NCBI RefSeq assembly: GCF_030687495.1
Contig: NZ_CP117435.1
Coordinates: 6,080,501 to 6,144,500, forward strand
Direction: 5' to 3'
Origin: Pseudomonas sp. FP453
GTDB taxonomy: Bacteria; Pseudomonadota; Gammaproteobacteria; Pseudomonadales; Pseudomonadaceae
Length of the DNA stretch: 64,000 bases
The notes below the pieces were generated by a model, which worked only from the letters and a program-made list of their open reading frames with translations, had not been told where the DNA came from and made no database searches. Shown here one piece after another: positions 1-8,853 of the stretch (position 1 is its first letter; each line of letters opens with the position of its first letter). Made by a program: the position numbers and the translations under genes.

Positions 1-241
1 ACCCCGCCTCGTCGTGGTCCGTCGCGGCGGCGCAATACACCAGGTAATCCACCCCGCCAATCGGCCAGGTCTCCGGGCAATCCTTGTTGAACAGGTCACC
101 GGCAATGCCGATCACCCCATCGGGCAGGCGCGAAATATCGCGACGCAGGCCATGGACCTCCCATTCCGAGGCCAGCAATTGGCTAGCCAGCCGACTACCC
201 ACATCGCCGCAACCGGCAATCACAACAGAAGGCGCAGACAT
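1..241 (-). CDS. NAD(P)-binding SDR/epimerase-like protein, N-terminal part (gene runs off the window)
   Basis: The reverse strand encodes about 80 residues starting at the ATG at 241 and running off the left edge. The N-terminus has a Rossmann nucleotide-binding pattern (VVIAGCGDVGSRLA, a GxGxxG-type turn), then a second strand and the segment DYLVYCAAATD, typical of extended short-chain dehydrogenases/epimerases. Family knowledge suggests an NAD(P)-dependent sugar-nucleotide epimerase-like or YeeZ-like protein; substrate unknown. It is divergent from exbB, with a 188-bp gap between them. The assignment rests only on the N-terminal fold. Confidence 0.75.
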   Translation of the reverse strand, partial: MSAPSVVIAGCGDVGSRLASQLLASEWEVHGLRRDISRLPDGVIGIAGDLFNKDCPETWPIGGVDYLVYCAAATDHDEAG

Positions 242-334
242 TACAAAACTCCGTTCTCAAAGGTCTAGATTAGCCCTCACAGCTGACCGACGGCCAGAAA
301 AAGGACAAATAAAGTTACTGTATTACTTCTGTTA

Positions 335-360
335 ACAAGAATTACTTGCAATAATAAGCA
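335..360. promoter_or_regulatory. Possible Fur-type A+T-rich operator upstream of exbB
   Basis: The gap between the divergent NAD-binding gene and exbB contains an A+T-rich stretch (AAGAATTACTTGCAATAATA and following bases), unlike the surrounding G+C-rich sequence. ExbB/ExbD/TonB operons are usually iron-regulated by Fur in Pseudomonas. The match to the 19-bp Fur consensus is poor by eye, so this is only a candidate site. Confidence 0.25.
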
Positions 361-429
361 CCCATTTGTCCTCGGCCCCCTGGGTCTTGATGGACGATCA
401 CCCATTTTTTCTTCTCAGGTCCGGCCAGC

Positions 430-1401
430 ATGACACGTAATACAACCCCCGCTTCGCCAACCACGTCCCGCGCCTGGCGCGCGATTGCTGCGCTGTTGTT
501 CAGCGTCCTGCTGGCTCCGACCGCAGCCTTCGCCGACGCCACCGCCCCGGCTGCTCCAGCCGCTGCCGAACACAGCACTGCCGCGCCAGCCGCTGCTCCC
601 GCAGCTGCACCGGCCGCCACCGACCCGGCCCTGGCTGCAGATCCGGCAGCCGCTGACGAAACCGGCGTGGTCCTGGAAGAAGACAACACCCTGGGCATGG
701 CCCACGACCTGTCGCCGTGGGGCATGTACCAGAATGCTGACGTCGTGGTGAAGGCCGTGATGATTGGCCTGGCCATCGCCTCGATCATCACCTGGACCAT
801 CTGGATCGCCAAGGGCTTCGAGCTGCTGGGTGCCAAGCGTCGCCTGCGCACTGAAATCGTCCACCTGAAAAAAGCCACCACCCTCAAGGAAGCCAGCGAA
901 AGCGCGACCAAGAAGGGCACCCTGGCCAACACCCTGGTGCACGACGCGCTGGAAGAAATGCGCCTGTCGGCCAACACCCGCGAAAAAGAAGGCATCAAGG
1001 AACGTGTGGCTTTCCGTCTTGAGCGCCTGGTGGCCGCCTGCGGTCGCAACATGAGCAGCGGCACCGGCGTGCTGGCTACCATCGGTTCCACCGCACCGTT
1101 CGTCGGCCTGTTCGGCACCGTGTGGGGCATCATGAACAGCTTCATCGGCATCGCCAAGACCCAGACCACCAACCTCGCCGTCGTTGCCCCAGGCATCGCC
1201 GAAGCCCTGCTGGCTACGGCCCTGGGCCTGGTTGCGGCGATTCCTGCGGTAGTGATCTACAACGTCTTCGCCCGTTCGATTGCCGGCTACAAGGCCCAGG
1301 TATCGGACGCGTCGGCAGAAGTCCTGCTGCTGGTCAGCCGCGACCTCGATCACCTGCCTACCGAGCGCAGCTCGCAACCGCACATGGTGAAAGTGGGGTA
1401 A
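430..1401 (+). CDS. exbB: ExbB, TonB-system energy-transducing inner-membrane protein
   Basis: 323 residues, MotA/TolQ/ExbB family. A signal-peptide-like segment (residues about 15-37) and an Ala/Pro-rich linker precede the conserved core. One membrane helix lies near residues 105-128. The paired helices lie in the C-terminal half and include the conserved GSTAPFVGLFGTVWGIM segment. ExbB forms the proton channel with ExbD that powers TonB-dependent uptake of siderophores and other large ligands. The N-terminal extension with cleavable signal is the form seen in Pseudomonas ExbB, longer than the E. coli protein. It is followed after 6 bp by exbD and then tonB, clearly one operon. Confidence 0.95.
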   Translation: MTRNTTPASPTTSRAWRAIAALLFSVLLAPTAAFADATAPAAPAAAEHSTAAPAAAPAAAPAATDPALAADPAAADETGVVLEEDNTLGMAHDLSPWGMYQNADVVVKAVMIGLAIASIITWTIWIAKGFELLGAKRRLRTEIVHLKKATTLKEASESATKKGTLANTLVHDALEEMRLSANTREKEGIKERVAFRLERLVAACGRNMSSGTGVLATIGSTAPFVGLFGTVWGIMNSFIGIAKTQTTNLAVVAPGIAEALLATALGLVAAIPAVVIYNVFARSIAGYKAQVSDASAEVLLLVSRDLDHLPTERSSQPHMVKVG

Positions 1402-1407
1402 TCGGCC

Positions 1408-1833
1408 ATGGGCCTGCATTTGAATCAAGGCGACGACGAACTCGTCGAGAACCACGAAATCAACGTCACGCCGTTTATCGACGTGATGCTCGTGCTGCTG
1501 ATCATCTTCATGGTGGCCGCACCACTGGCTACCGTGGACATCAAGGTCGACCTGCCCGCCTCCAGCGCCAAGCCGGCGCCGCGGCCAGAGAAGCCGGTGT
1601 TCCTCAGCGTCAAGGCGGACCAGCGTCTGTTCCTGGGCGAAGAAGAAGTCAAATCCGAAACCCTCGGCCAGGTGCTCGACGCCAAGACCCAGGGCAAGAA
1701 AGACACGACGATCTTCTTCCAGGCCGACAAGGGCGTGGACTACGGCGACCTGATGAGCGTGATGGATGCCCTGCGGGCAGCCGGCTACCTCAAGGTAGGC
1801 CTGGTCGGACTTGAGACGGCAGCCAAGAAATGA
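1408..1833 (+). CDS. exbD: ExbD, TonB-system proton-channel partner
   Basis: 141 residues, the usual length for ExbD. A short cytoplasmic N-terminus is followed by a single membrane helix with the conserved NVTPFIDVMLVLLIIFMVA segment. The Asp in this helix is the proton-carrying residue in the family. A periplasmic domain follows. It lies between exbB and tonB, and its stop overlaps the tonB start by 4 bp (ATGA), implying translational coupling. It works with ExbB to energise TonB in the inner membrane. Confidence 0.95.
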   Translation: MGLHLNQGDDELVENHEINVTPFIDVMLVLLIIFMVAAPLATVDIKVDLPASSAKPAPRPEKPVFLSVKADQRLFLGEEEVKSETLGQVLDAKTQGKKDTTIFFQADKGVDYGDLMSVMDALRAAGYLKVGLVGLETAAKK

Positions 1834-2576
1834 TCACGACGCGCCACAAACTGACGCGTTATGGCACAAGCCTCGCTGTCGTGCTGGGCGTGCATGCCGT
1901 CGCGATTATCATCGCGCTTCAATGGTCCGCGCCGCATACGGTGCAGTTGCCGCCGGCTGCCATGGTCATCGACCTGGCACCGATGCCCGCGCCGCCACCT
2001 CCGGCCCCGCCGAAGGTGATCACGCCGCCGCAACCGCCAGCACCGGTGGAAGAACTGCCATTGCCGAAGCTGGCCGAAGCACCCAAGCCGACAATCCAGG
2101 TGCCCAAGCCGGTCAAGCCCAAACCGAAACCGCAGCCGCCCAAGCCGGTGGAGAAAAAGGTCGAGCCGCCCAAGGAGAAACCTTCCGAAGAGCCGCCGAG
2201 CGACGCCCCACCGACCAACGCGCCTGCGGAGAAATCGGCCCAGCCGGTCCCTGGCCCATCGCCCCAACAGGTGGCGGCCAAGGCTTCCTGGGAAGGCACC
2301 CTGCTCGCGCACTTGCAGAAGTACAAGAAGTACCCGCCCGGCGCCCAGGCCCGTGGCAAGGAAGGCTTGAACCGCCTGCGCTTCGTGGTCGATGGTGAAG
2401 GCAACGTGCTGTCCTACGAGTTGGTGGGCCGCTCCGGCAACGCCGACCTGGACCGTGCGACCCTGGACATGATCCGTCGTGCCCAGCCACTGCCCAAGCC
2501 GCCGGCCGACATGCTCAAGGGTGGCAGCATCGAGATCGTTGCACCGTTCGTGTACAACATCGAGAAACGCCGCTAA
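1830..2576 (+). CDS. tonB: TonB, periplasm-spanning energy transducer
   Basis: 248 residues. An N-terminal signal anchor (residues about 12-28) precedes a long Pro/Lys-rich spacer (about 50-130, with many PKP and PPK repeats). The C-terminal TonB domain (about 155-245) contains the YPPGAQARGKEGLNRLRFVV and LDRATLDMIRRAQPLP segments. TonB transmits the ExbBD proton-motive energy to outer-membrane receptors. It is the last gene of the operon; a strong hairpin follows immediately after the stop codon. Confidence 0.95.
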   Translation: MITTRHKLTRYGTSLAVVLGVHAVAIIIALQWSAPHTVQLPPAAMVIDLAPMPAPPPPAPPKVITPPQPPAPVEELPLPKLAEAPKPTIQVPKPVKPKPKPQPPKPVEKKVEPPKEKPSEEPPSDAPPTNAPAEKSAQPVPGPSPQQVAAKASWEGTLLAHLQKYKKYPPGAQARGKEGLNRLRFVVDGEGNVLSYELVGRSGNADLDRATLDMIRRAQPLPKPPADMLKGGSIEIVAPFVYNIEKRR

Positions 2577-2579
2577 GAC

Positions 2580-2610
2580 AATGTGGGAGGGGGCAAACCC
2601 CTCCCACATT
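2580..2610 (+). terminator. Perfect 13-bp inverted repeat after tonB
   Basis: The sequence AATGTGGGAGGGG is followed by a short loop and its exact reverse complement, beginning 4 bases after the tonB stop. It is a likely transcription terminator. It also resembles half a REP element (TGTGGGAGGGGC...), so it may be a degenerate REP that has taken over terminator function. No strong T-run follows. Confidence 0.6.
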
Positions 2611-2746
2611 TGATTTCATCACCGCATAAAGTCCCTTTCCCACAAAATCCCCGGCATTCCCCGCTCAATCCCCAACAAACTTCTGATAACGTGCGTCTAT
2701 CGATTGCAGCCGTTATGCTTGGCCCGCAACCTCATGGACGCCCGCT

Positions 2747-3668
2747 ATGACTCTTACAGAATTACGCTACATCGTGACCCTCGCCCAAGAGCAGCACTTC
2801 GGCCACGCGGCCGAGCGTTGCCATGTCAGCCAGCCGACGCTGTCGGTGGGTGTGAAAAAGCTTGAAGACGAACTCGGTGTGCTGATTTTCGAGCGCAGCA
2901 AAAGCGCCGTGCGCCTCACCCCCGTGGGCGAAGGCATCGTTGCCCAGGCCCAAAAGGTGCTGGAGCAGGCGCAAAGCATTCGCGAGCTGGCCCAGGCCGG
3001 CAAGAACCAGCTGACCGCTCCGCTGAAAGTCGGCGCCATCTACACCGTCGGCCCGTACCTGTTCCCGCACCTGATCCCGCAACTGCACCGCGTCGCGCCG
3101 CAGATGCCGCTGTATATCGAAGAAAACTTCACCCACGTGCTGCGCGACAAACTGCGCAACGGCGAGTTGGACGCGATCATCATCGCCCTGCCGTTCCACG
3201 AGGCTGACGTGCTGACCCTGCCGCTCTACGACGAGCCGTTCCAGGTACTGATGCCGGCCAACCACCCCGTGGACGCAAAAAGCCTCCATCGACGCCGCCC
3301 TGCTCAACGACAAGAGCCTGCTGCTGCTCGGCGAAGGCCACTGCTTCCGCGACCAGGTACTGGAAGCCTGCCCGACCCTGACCAAGGGCAACGACGGCGC
3401 CAAGCACACCACCGTGGAATCCAGCTCCCTGGAAACCATCCGCCATATGGTCGCCTCCGGCCTGGGCATCTCGATCCTGCCGCTGTCGGCCGTCGACAGC
3501 CATCACTACGCCCCCGGCGTGATCGAAGTGCGCCCGCTGACGCCACCCGTGCCGTTCCGCACCGTGGCCATCGCCTGGCGTGCCAGCTTCCCACGGCCCA
3601 AAGCCATTGAGATCCTCGCCGACTCGATCCGCCTGTGCTCGGTGGCCAAGCCGCCCGTGGCGAGCTAA
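2747..3668 (+). pseudogene. oxyR: OxyR hydrogen-peroxide regulator, frameshifted as given
   Basis: LysR-family regulator very close to Pseudomonas OxyR. The start is ATG at 2747 and residues 1-178 are intact (HTH with SQPTLSVGVKKLEDELG). At an A5 run (3277-3281) the frame breaks. Removing one A restores AKASIDAALLNDKSLLLLGE and continues to the natural stop at 3666-3668, giving about 306 residues. The reactive cysteine region (GEGHCFRDQVLEAC) and the end of the regulatory domain lie after the break. As written, the frame would continue to 3610 with unrelated sequence. Known role: redox-sensing activator of catalase and peroxidase genes. recG follows 8 bp later. Either a sequencing or assembly indel in a homopolymer or a true loss; I favour an artefact because everything downstream remains conserved. 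Confidence 0.9.
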
Positions 3669-3676
3669 GCCCGCGT

Positions 3677-5752
3677 ATGACTGAGCTGTCGCAGGTGTCG
3701 GTGACGGCACTCAAGGGTGTCGGTGAAGCCATGGCCGAGAAATTGGCCAAGGTCGGCCTGGAGAATCTCCAGGACGTGCTGTTCCACCTGCCCCTGCGTT
3801 ATCAGGACCGCACCCGCGTAGTGCCCATCGGCCATTTGCGCCCTGGGCAGGATGCGGTGGTCGAAGGCACCGTCAGCGGCGCCGACGTGGTGATGGGCAA
3901 GCGCCGCAGCCTGGTGGTGCGCCTGCAAGACGGCACCGGCGGCCTGAGCCTGCGCTTCTACCATTTCAGCAATGCGCAGAAGGAAGGCCTCAAGCGCGGC
4001 ACCCGCGTGCGTTGCTACGGCGAAGCGCGCCCCGGCGCATCGGGCCTGGAGATCTACCACCCGGAATACCGCGCCATCACCGGCGACGAGCCGCCGCCGG
4101 TGGACACCACCCTCACGCCGATCTACCCGCTCACCGAAGGCCTGACCCAACAGCGCCTGCGCCAACTGTGCACGCAGACCCTGACCATGCTCGGCCCGAA
4201 AAGCCTGCCCGACTGGCTGCCGCTGGAGCTGGCCCGCGACTATCAACTGGCGCCGCTGGACGATGCGATCCGCTACCTGCATCACCCGCCGGCCGATGCC
4301 GATGTGGACGAACTCGCCCTTGGTCACCACTGGGCCCAGCACCGCCTGGCCTTTGAAGAACTGCTGACGCACCAACTGTCCCAGCAACGCCTGCGCGAAA
4401 GCATGCGCTCCCTGCGCGCGCCCGCCATGCCCAAGGCCACCAAGCTGCCGGCGCAATACCTGGCCAACCTCGGCTTCGCGCCGACCGGTGCCCAGCAGCG
4501 CGTCGGCAATGAAATCGCCTACGACCTCAGCCAGAAAGAACCCATGCTGCGCCTGATCCAGGGCGACGTGGGCGCGGGCAAGACCGTGGTCGCCGCCCTC
4601 GCCGCCCTGCAAGCGCTGGAAGCCGGTTACCAAGTCGCCTTGATGGCACCCACCGAGATCCTCGCCGAGCAGCACTTCATCACCTTCAAGCGCTGGCTCG
4701 AACCCCTCGGCCTGGAAGTCGCGTGGCTGGCCGGCAAGCTCAAGGGCAAGAACCGCGCAGCCGCGCTGGAGCAGATCGCCGGCGGTGCACCGATGGTGGT
4801 GGGCACCCACGCGCTGTTCCAGGACGAAGTGAAGTTCAAGAACCTGGCCCTGGTGATCATCGACGAACAGCACCGCTTCGGCGTGCAACAACGCCTGGCC
4901 CTGCGCCAGAAAGGCGTGGGCGGGCGCATGAACCCGCACCAGCTGATCATGACCGCCACGCCGATCCCACGCACCCTGGCGATGAGCGCCTACGCCGACC
5001 TCGACACCTCGATCCTCGACGAACTGCCCCCCGGCCGGACCCCGGTCAACACCGTGCTGGTCACCGATACCCGCCGCGTCGAAGTGATCGAACGCGTGCG
5101 CGGCGCCTGTGCCGAAGGCCGCCAGGCGTACTGGGTGTGCACGCTGATCGAAGAGTCCGAAGAGCTGACCTGCCAGGCCGCCGAGACCACCTATGAAGAC
5201 CTCACCAGCGCCCTTGGCGAACTCAAGGTCGGGCTGATCCACGGCCGCATGAAGCCTGCGGAAAAAGCCGCGGTGATGGCCGAATTCAAGGCCGGCAACC
5301 TGCAACTGCTGGTGGCCACCACCGTGATCGAAGTCGGTGTGGACGTGCCCAACGCCAGCCTGATGATCATCGAAAACCCCGAGCGCCTGGGCCTCGCCCA
5401 ATTGCACCAACTGCGCGGCCGTGTCGGCCGGGGCAGTGCCGCCAGCCATTGCGTGCTGCTGTATCACCCGCCGCTGTCACAAATCGGTCGCCAGCGCCTG
5501 GGCATCATGCGCGAAACCAACGACGGTTTTGTGATCGCCGAAAAAGACCTCGAACTGCGCGGCCCCGGCGAAATGCTCGGCACCCGCCAGACCGGCCTGC
5601 TGCAATTCAAGGTCGCCGACCTGATGCGCGACGCCGACCTGCTGCCCGCCGTGCGCGACGCCGCGCAAGCCTTGCTGGAACGCTGGCCGGAACATGTCAG
5701 CCCACTGCTGGACCGCTGGCTGCGACATGGGCAGCAATACGGCCAAGTGTGA
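3677..5752 (+). CDS. recG: RecG ATP-dependent DNA helicase
   Basis: 691 residues from ATG 3677 (MTELSQVSVTALKGVG), chosen over an in-frame upstream codon inside oxyR. The N-terminal wedge/OB domain (RLQDGTGGLSLRFYHF) is followed by the superfamily 2 helicase core. This has Walker A GDVGAGKT near residue 296, a DEQH box near 396, MTATPIPRT, and the late motif LHQLRGRVGRG. It remodels stalled replication forks and Holliday junctions. The oxyR-recG order is typical for Pseudomonas. Full-length and undamaged. Confidence 0.97.
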   Translation: MTELSQVSVTALKGVGEAMAEKLAKVGLENLQDVLFHLPLRYQDRTRVVPIGHLRPGQDAVVEGTVSGADVVMGKRRSLVVRLQDGTGGLSLRFYHFSNAQKEGLKRGTRVRCYGEARPGASGLEIYHPEYRAITGDEPPPVDTTLTPIYPLTEGLTQQRLRQLCTQTLTMLGPKSLPDWLPLELARDYQLAPLDDAIRYLHHPPADADVDELALGHHWAQHRLAFEELLTHQLSQQRLRESMRSLRAPAMPKATKLPAQYLANLGFAPTGAQQRVGNEIAYDLSQKEPMLRLIQGDVGAGKTVVAALAALQALEAGYQVALMAPTEILAEQHFITFKRWLEPLGLEVAWLAGKLKGKNRAAALEQIAGGAPMVVGTHALFQDEVKFKNLALVIIDEQHRFGVQQRLALRQKGVGGRMNPHQLIMTATPIPRTLAMSAYADLDTSILDELPPGRTPVNTVLVTDTRRVEVIERVRGACAEGRQAYWVCTLIEESEELTCQAAETTYEDLTSALGELKVGLIHGRMKPAEKAAVMAEFKAGNLQLLVATTVIEVGVDVPNASLMIIENPERLGLAQLHQLRGRVGRGSAASHCVLLYHPPLSQIGRQRLGIMRETNDGFVIAEKDLELRGPGEMLGTRQTGLLQFKVADLMRDADLLPAVRDAAQALLERWPEHVSPLLDRWLRHGQQYGQV

Positions 5753-5829
5753 CGCCTGACTCACTTATACGACCAACAGCTGTACCAAGCTGGTTATACT
5801 CCGTTGACTGTAAGAAATTGGATCAGGCC

Positions 5830-7230
5830 ATGTCAGAAGTAGCCCTCGCCACAGCCCCACTGACCGCCCCGCCGGTCATTCAGGCTCTGCTCGCAAAGCT
5901 CGCCATCCCCTACACGGAAGTCACCGAACACCCGGGCTTGAACCCTGCACGAAAGGTTCAGGCGGTGTTGCTGGAAGATGCGGTGGGCGCTCTGATGGTG
6001 TTGTTCCCGCAGAACCAATTGCTCGACCTCAACCGCCTCGCCGAACTCACCGGGCGCCGCCTGACAGCCGTGTCGCCCGAGCGCGTCGAGCGCATGCTCG
6101 GCAAGCACGCCCTGGCCCTGCTGCCGGGCTTGCCGGCGCTGACCAGCTCGCCGTGCCTGTACGAAGGCAGCCTGCTCAACGAGCCAAGCCTGCTGGTGCA
6201 TTCGGGTGAAGCCGGGTTGCTGCTGGAGATCGCCAGCGAGCACTTCAAAAGCATGCTCACCAAGGCCAGCGCCGCGCAGTTCGGCGAGCCCCTGAGCAAC
6301 ATCCGTCCGAACCTCGACCGCCCCAATGATGACCGTGAGGAAATCACCCAGGCGATGCAGGCATTCACTGCCCGCCGCATCCAGCAACGCCTGGAAGCGA
6401 CCATCGAGATTCCGCCACTGGCTGACACTGCGCAGAAGATCATCAAGCTGCGCGTCGACCCCAACGCCACCATCGATGACATCACCGGCGTGGTGGAAAC
6501 CGACCCGGCCCTGGCCGCCCAAGTGGTGAGCTGGGCCGCGTCGCCGTACTACGCCTCGCCGGGCAAGATCCGCTCAGTGGAAGACGCCATCGTCCGCGTG
6601 CTGGGCTTCGACCTTGTGATCAACCTCGCGTTGGGCCTGGCCCTGGGCAAGACCCTGAGCCTGCCCAAGGACCACCCGCACCAGTCCACGCCGTACTGGC
6701 ACCAGTCGATCTACACCGCCGCCGTGATCGAAGGCCTGACCCGCGCCATGCCCCGCGCCCAGCGCCCGGAAGCCGGCCTGACCTACCTCGCCGGCCTGCT
6801 GCACAACTTTGGCTACCTGCTGCTGGCCCACGTGTTCCCGCCGCATTTCTCGCTGATCTGCCGTCACCTGGAGGTCAACCCGCACCTGTGCCACAGCTAC
6901 GTGGAACAGCACCTGCTGGGCATCAGCCGCGAACAGATCGGCGCCTGGCTGATGCGTTACTGGGACATGCCGGACGAGTTGTCCACAGCCCTGCGCTTCC
7001 AGCACGACCCGACTTACGACGGCCAATATGCCGAGTACCCGAACCTGGTGTGCCTGGCCGTGCGCTTGTTGCGCAGCCGTGGCATCGGTTCCGGGCCGGA
7101 CGCCGCCATTCCCGATGAACTGCTGGAGCGCCTGGGCCTGACCCGGGACAAGGCGGAGGAAGTGGTGGGCAAGGTGTTGGATGCCGAGGTGCTGTTGCGC
7201 GAACTGGCCTCGCAGTTCAGCCAGGCCTGA
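5830..7230 (+). CDS. HDOD-domain protein with N-terminal YbaK/aminoacyl-tRNA-deacylase-like domain
   Basis: 466 residues from ATG 5830. Residues about 10-155 resemble the YbaK/ProX tRNA-editing fold (LAIPYTEVTEHPGLNPARKVQ then VLLEDAVGALMVLFPQNQLLDL). Residues about 195-405 form an HDOD domain (IPPLADTAQKIIKLRVDPNA, TDPALAAQVVSWAAS, TYLAGLLHNFGYLLLAH). HDOD domains are degenerate HD phosphohydrolase relatives used in signalling. Whether the editing-like domain is catalytic cannot be judged here. The gene stands alone between recG and a REP pair, 77 bp after recG. Physiological role unknown. Confidence 0.85.
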   Translation: MSEVALATAPLTAPPVIQALLAKLAIPYTEVTEHPGLNPARKVQAVLLEDAVGALMVLFPQNQLLDLNRLAELTGRRLTAVSPERVERMLGKHALALLPGLPALTSSPCLYEGSLLNEPSLLVHSGEAGLLLEIASEHFKSMLTKASAAQFGEPLSNIRPNLDRPNDDREEITQAMQAFTARRIQQRLEATIEIPPLADTAQKIIKLRVDPNATIDDITGVVETDPALAAQVVSWAASPYYASPGKIRSVEDAIVRVLGFDLVINLALGLALGKTLSLPKDHPHQSTPYWHQSIYTAAVIEGLTRAMPRAQRPEAGLTYLAGLLHNFGYLLLAHVFPPHFSLICRHLEVNPHLCHSYVEQHLLGISREQIGAWLMRYWDMPDELSTALRFQHDPTYDGQYAEYPNLVCLAVRLLRSRGIGSGPDAAIPDELLERLGLTRDKAEEVVGKVLDAEVLLRELASQFSQA

Positions 7231-7233
7231 AGA

Positions 7234-7310
7234 CCGCTATCGCGGGCAAGCCCGCTCCCACATTTTGATTTGCGAATGCCGTCAAATGTGGGAGCTGGCT
7301 TGCCTGCGAT
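7234..7310. repeat. REP pair (REPIN) between the HDOD gene and the SCP2-like gene
   Basis: Two inverted Pseudomonas REP units face each other. The left one reads CGCGGGCAAGCCCGCTCCCA and the right one is the variant GTGGGAGCTGGCTTGCCTGC. They lie between convergent genes, where they could act as a bidirectional terminator. Confidence 0.85.
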
Positions 7311-7336
7311 GAATCCACCTCGGTCTACCTGAAAGC

Positions 7337-7711
7337 CTACTTCTTTTTCTTCGGCTTCAAATACTTGGTCAACCCCTGGAACCAGATCACCAGCGCCGGG
7401 TTGCCCTTGATCTGGATCGACTTGTCCTGAATCCCCGTCATGAACGCCAGTTGCTTGTTCTTCGCCTGCATCGTGGCGAAGCCATAGGCGGCATCCTTGA
7501 ACGCAATCGCAAACGCCGGCGCCGGGTGAACACCCGAGCGGCTGGTGATGCGTTGGTCTTTGACGATGAAGTGACGGGCAACCTTGCCGTCGAGGGTCTG
7601 CAACTGGAAGGCCAGGTCTTTATCGCCCAGCTGTTGCTGGAAGGCAGGATTGCTGCGGCTGGCTTTGCCCATCATCAGGCCCAGCACCCACAGGAGAAGA
7701 CGAAATTTCAT
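7337..7711 (-). CDS. Small SCP2-like (sterol-carrier-type) protein
   Basis: 124 residues from ATG 7711. After a hydrophobic N-terminus (MKFRLLLWVLGLMMGKA, possibly a membrane anchor) the protein has an SCP2-like pattern: FQLQTLDGKVARHFIVKDQR ... FKDAAYGFATM ... IQIKGNPALVIWF. The C-terminus is very basic (KYLKPKKKK). SCP2 domains bind lipids; the ligand here is unknown. It is transcribed leftward from the gap with tagQ and converges on the HDOD gene across a REP pair. Confidence 0.6.
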   Translation of the reverse strand: MKFRLLLWVLGLMMGKASRSNPAFQQQLGDKDLAFQLQTLDGKVARHFIVKDQRITSRSGVHPAPAFAIAFKDAAYGFATMQAKNKQLAFMTGIQDKSIQIKGNPALVIWFQGLTKYLKPKKKK

Positions 7712-7834
7712 GCACACGGCCTCGGGTAATTATTGAGTGGCCGCAGCAGTTTAACGATTTGCAAAAAGAACGCCACCGATCTGGCGCTTTAACGGAAGAT
7801 CGGCTGGCGTTTGACGCTTATAGCAGCATGTTAC

Positions 7835-8770
7835 TTAAACGTTAGGGCAAGGTACCGGCGCCCAGTCGGTCAGGTTCGGATCGCGGCAAGTGCCTTCGAT
7901 CTGCGCTTTACCGGCGCTGGCGACCTTCTTGCTTTCAGCCTGGCTGACTTTCACGGTCTGGAAGCTTTTCTCGGTATCGACGGCTTCACGCGGCACCACT
8001 GGCAGGGGTGGCTTCTTCGGTGGCTTGACCACTTTGTTGCCTTTGTTGGCTTTGCCCGCCGGTGCAACCACCGTTGCGGTGTCGGCCGTGGCCACGGTGA
8101 CCACATCGGCACGCTGCACGCTGACTTGTTGCAGGTCTTTTTCGTACGCCTGGTTGTAGTTGTTCAGGTCCTCGGCGGCCTTGCCGTTGACCGCCACGAT
8201 CAGGTCGTTGGATTCCTTCAGGCCTGCGACGATTTCCGCCAGGCGCTTGCGGCCTTCGGTGTCGTTGACGGTCTTGGCCTTGCGGTCGTTGACCAGCTTG
8301 GTGAACGCGCTCTGGTAGCACTGCTGCGACGCCTTGGCGTAGGCGGTGCTGCGGTCGATGTCGGACGCGCTTTTGTTGACGTCGGTGGCGTAGGACGCAA
8401 TGCGCTGGTTGTCATCGCTGATCTGCTTCTGACGCTCGGTGTAGTAACCCGCCGCGCCACCCGCCAGGGCGCCGCCCGCTGCGCCGATGGCCGCGTTGCG
8501 GCCGCGCTTGTCGGAGTCGCCGGTCAGGGCACCCAGCAGTGCACCGCCGGCTGCGCCGAGGGCGGCACCGGTGACGACCGACTTAGTCATGTCCGAATCG
8601 GTGCTGCGCAGGTGCTGCACCGGCTCGTAGCAGTTCGGGTAGTACTCGACCTTGGTGCTCGACGCGACCTTGGACGCCGGCGACGTGGCGCAACCGGTCA
8701 GCACGGTGCTGAAGCCGGCCGCGATCAACAACAAGTGACGCTTGGAAACCGCCTTACGGGAAAAACGCAT
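7835..8770 (-). CDS. tagQ: TagQ-like outer-membrane lipoprotein of the T6SS phosphorylation pathway
   Basis: 311 residues from ATG 8770, chosen because it starts a lipoprotein signal (lipobox LTGC, Cys27); an in-frame upstream codon at 8857 would bury it. Glycine-zipper segments lie near residues 70-110 (GAALGAAGGALLGALTG), followed by a helical region. The position after tagR in the tagT-tagS-tagR-tagQ series matches H1-T6SS of P. aeruginosa. There TagQ is the outer-membrane lipoprotein that localises TagR. It is the last gene of the leftward T6SS arm. Confidence 0.85.
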   Translation of the reverse strand: MRFSRKAVSKRHLLLIAAGFSTVLTGCATSPASKVASSTKVEYYPNCYEPVQHLRSTDSDMTKSVVTGAALGAAGGALLGALTGDSDKRGRNAAIGAAGGALAGGAAGYYTERQKQISDDNQRIASYATDVNKSASDIDRSTAYAKASQQCYQSAFTKLVNDRKAKTVNDTEGRKRLAEIVAGLKESNDLIVAVNGKAAEDLNNYNQAYEKDLQQVSVQRADVVTVATADTATVVAPAGKANKGNKVVKPPKKPPLPVVPREAVDTEKSFQTVKVSQAESKKVASAGKAQIEGTCRDPNLTDWAPVPCPNV

Positions 8771-8853
8771 AGGTGTGTTCTCTTTTAGTTTGACTTGCCC
8801 AGCACGGCCCAACGCCGCCTGAGTCCCTTCCAAGCTCGCCCTACAGCCAGCGC

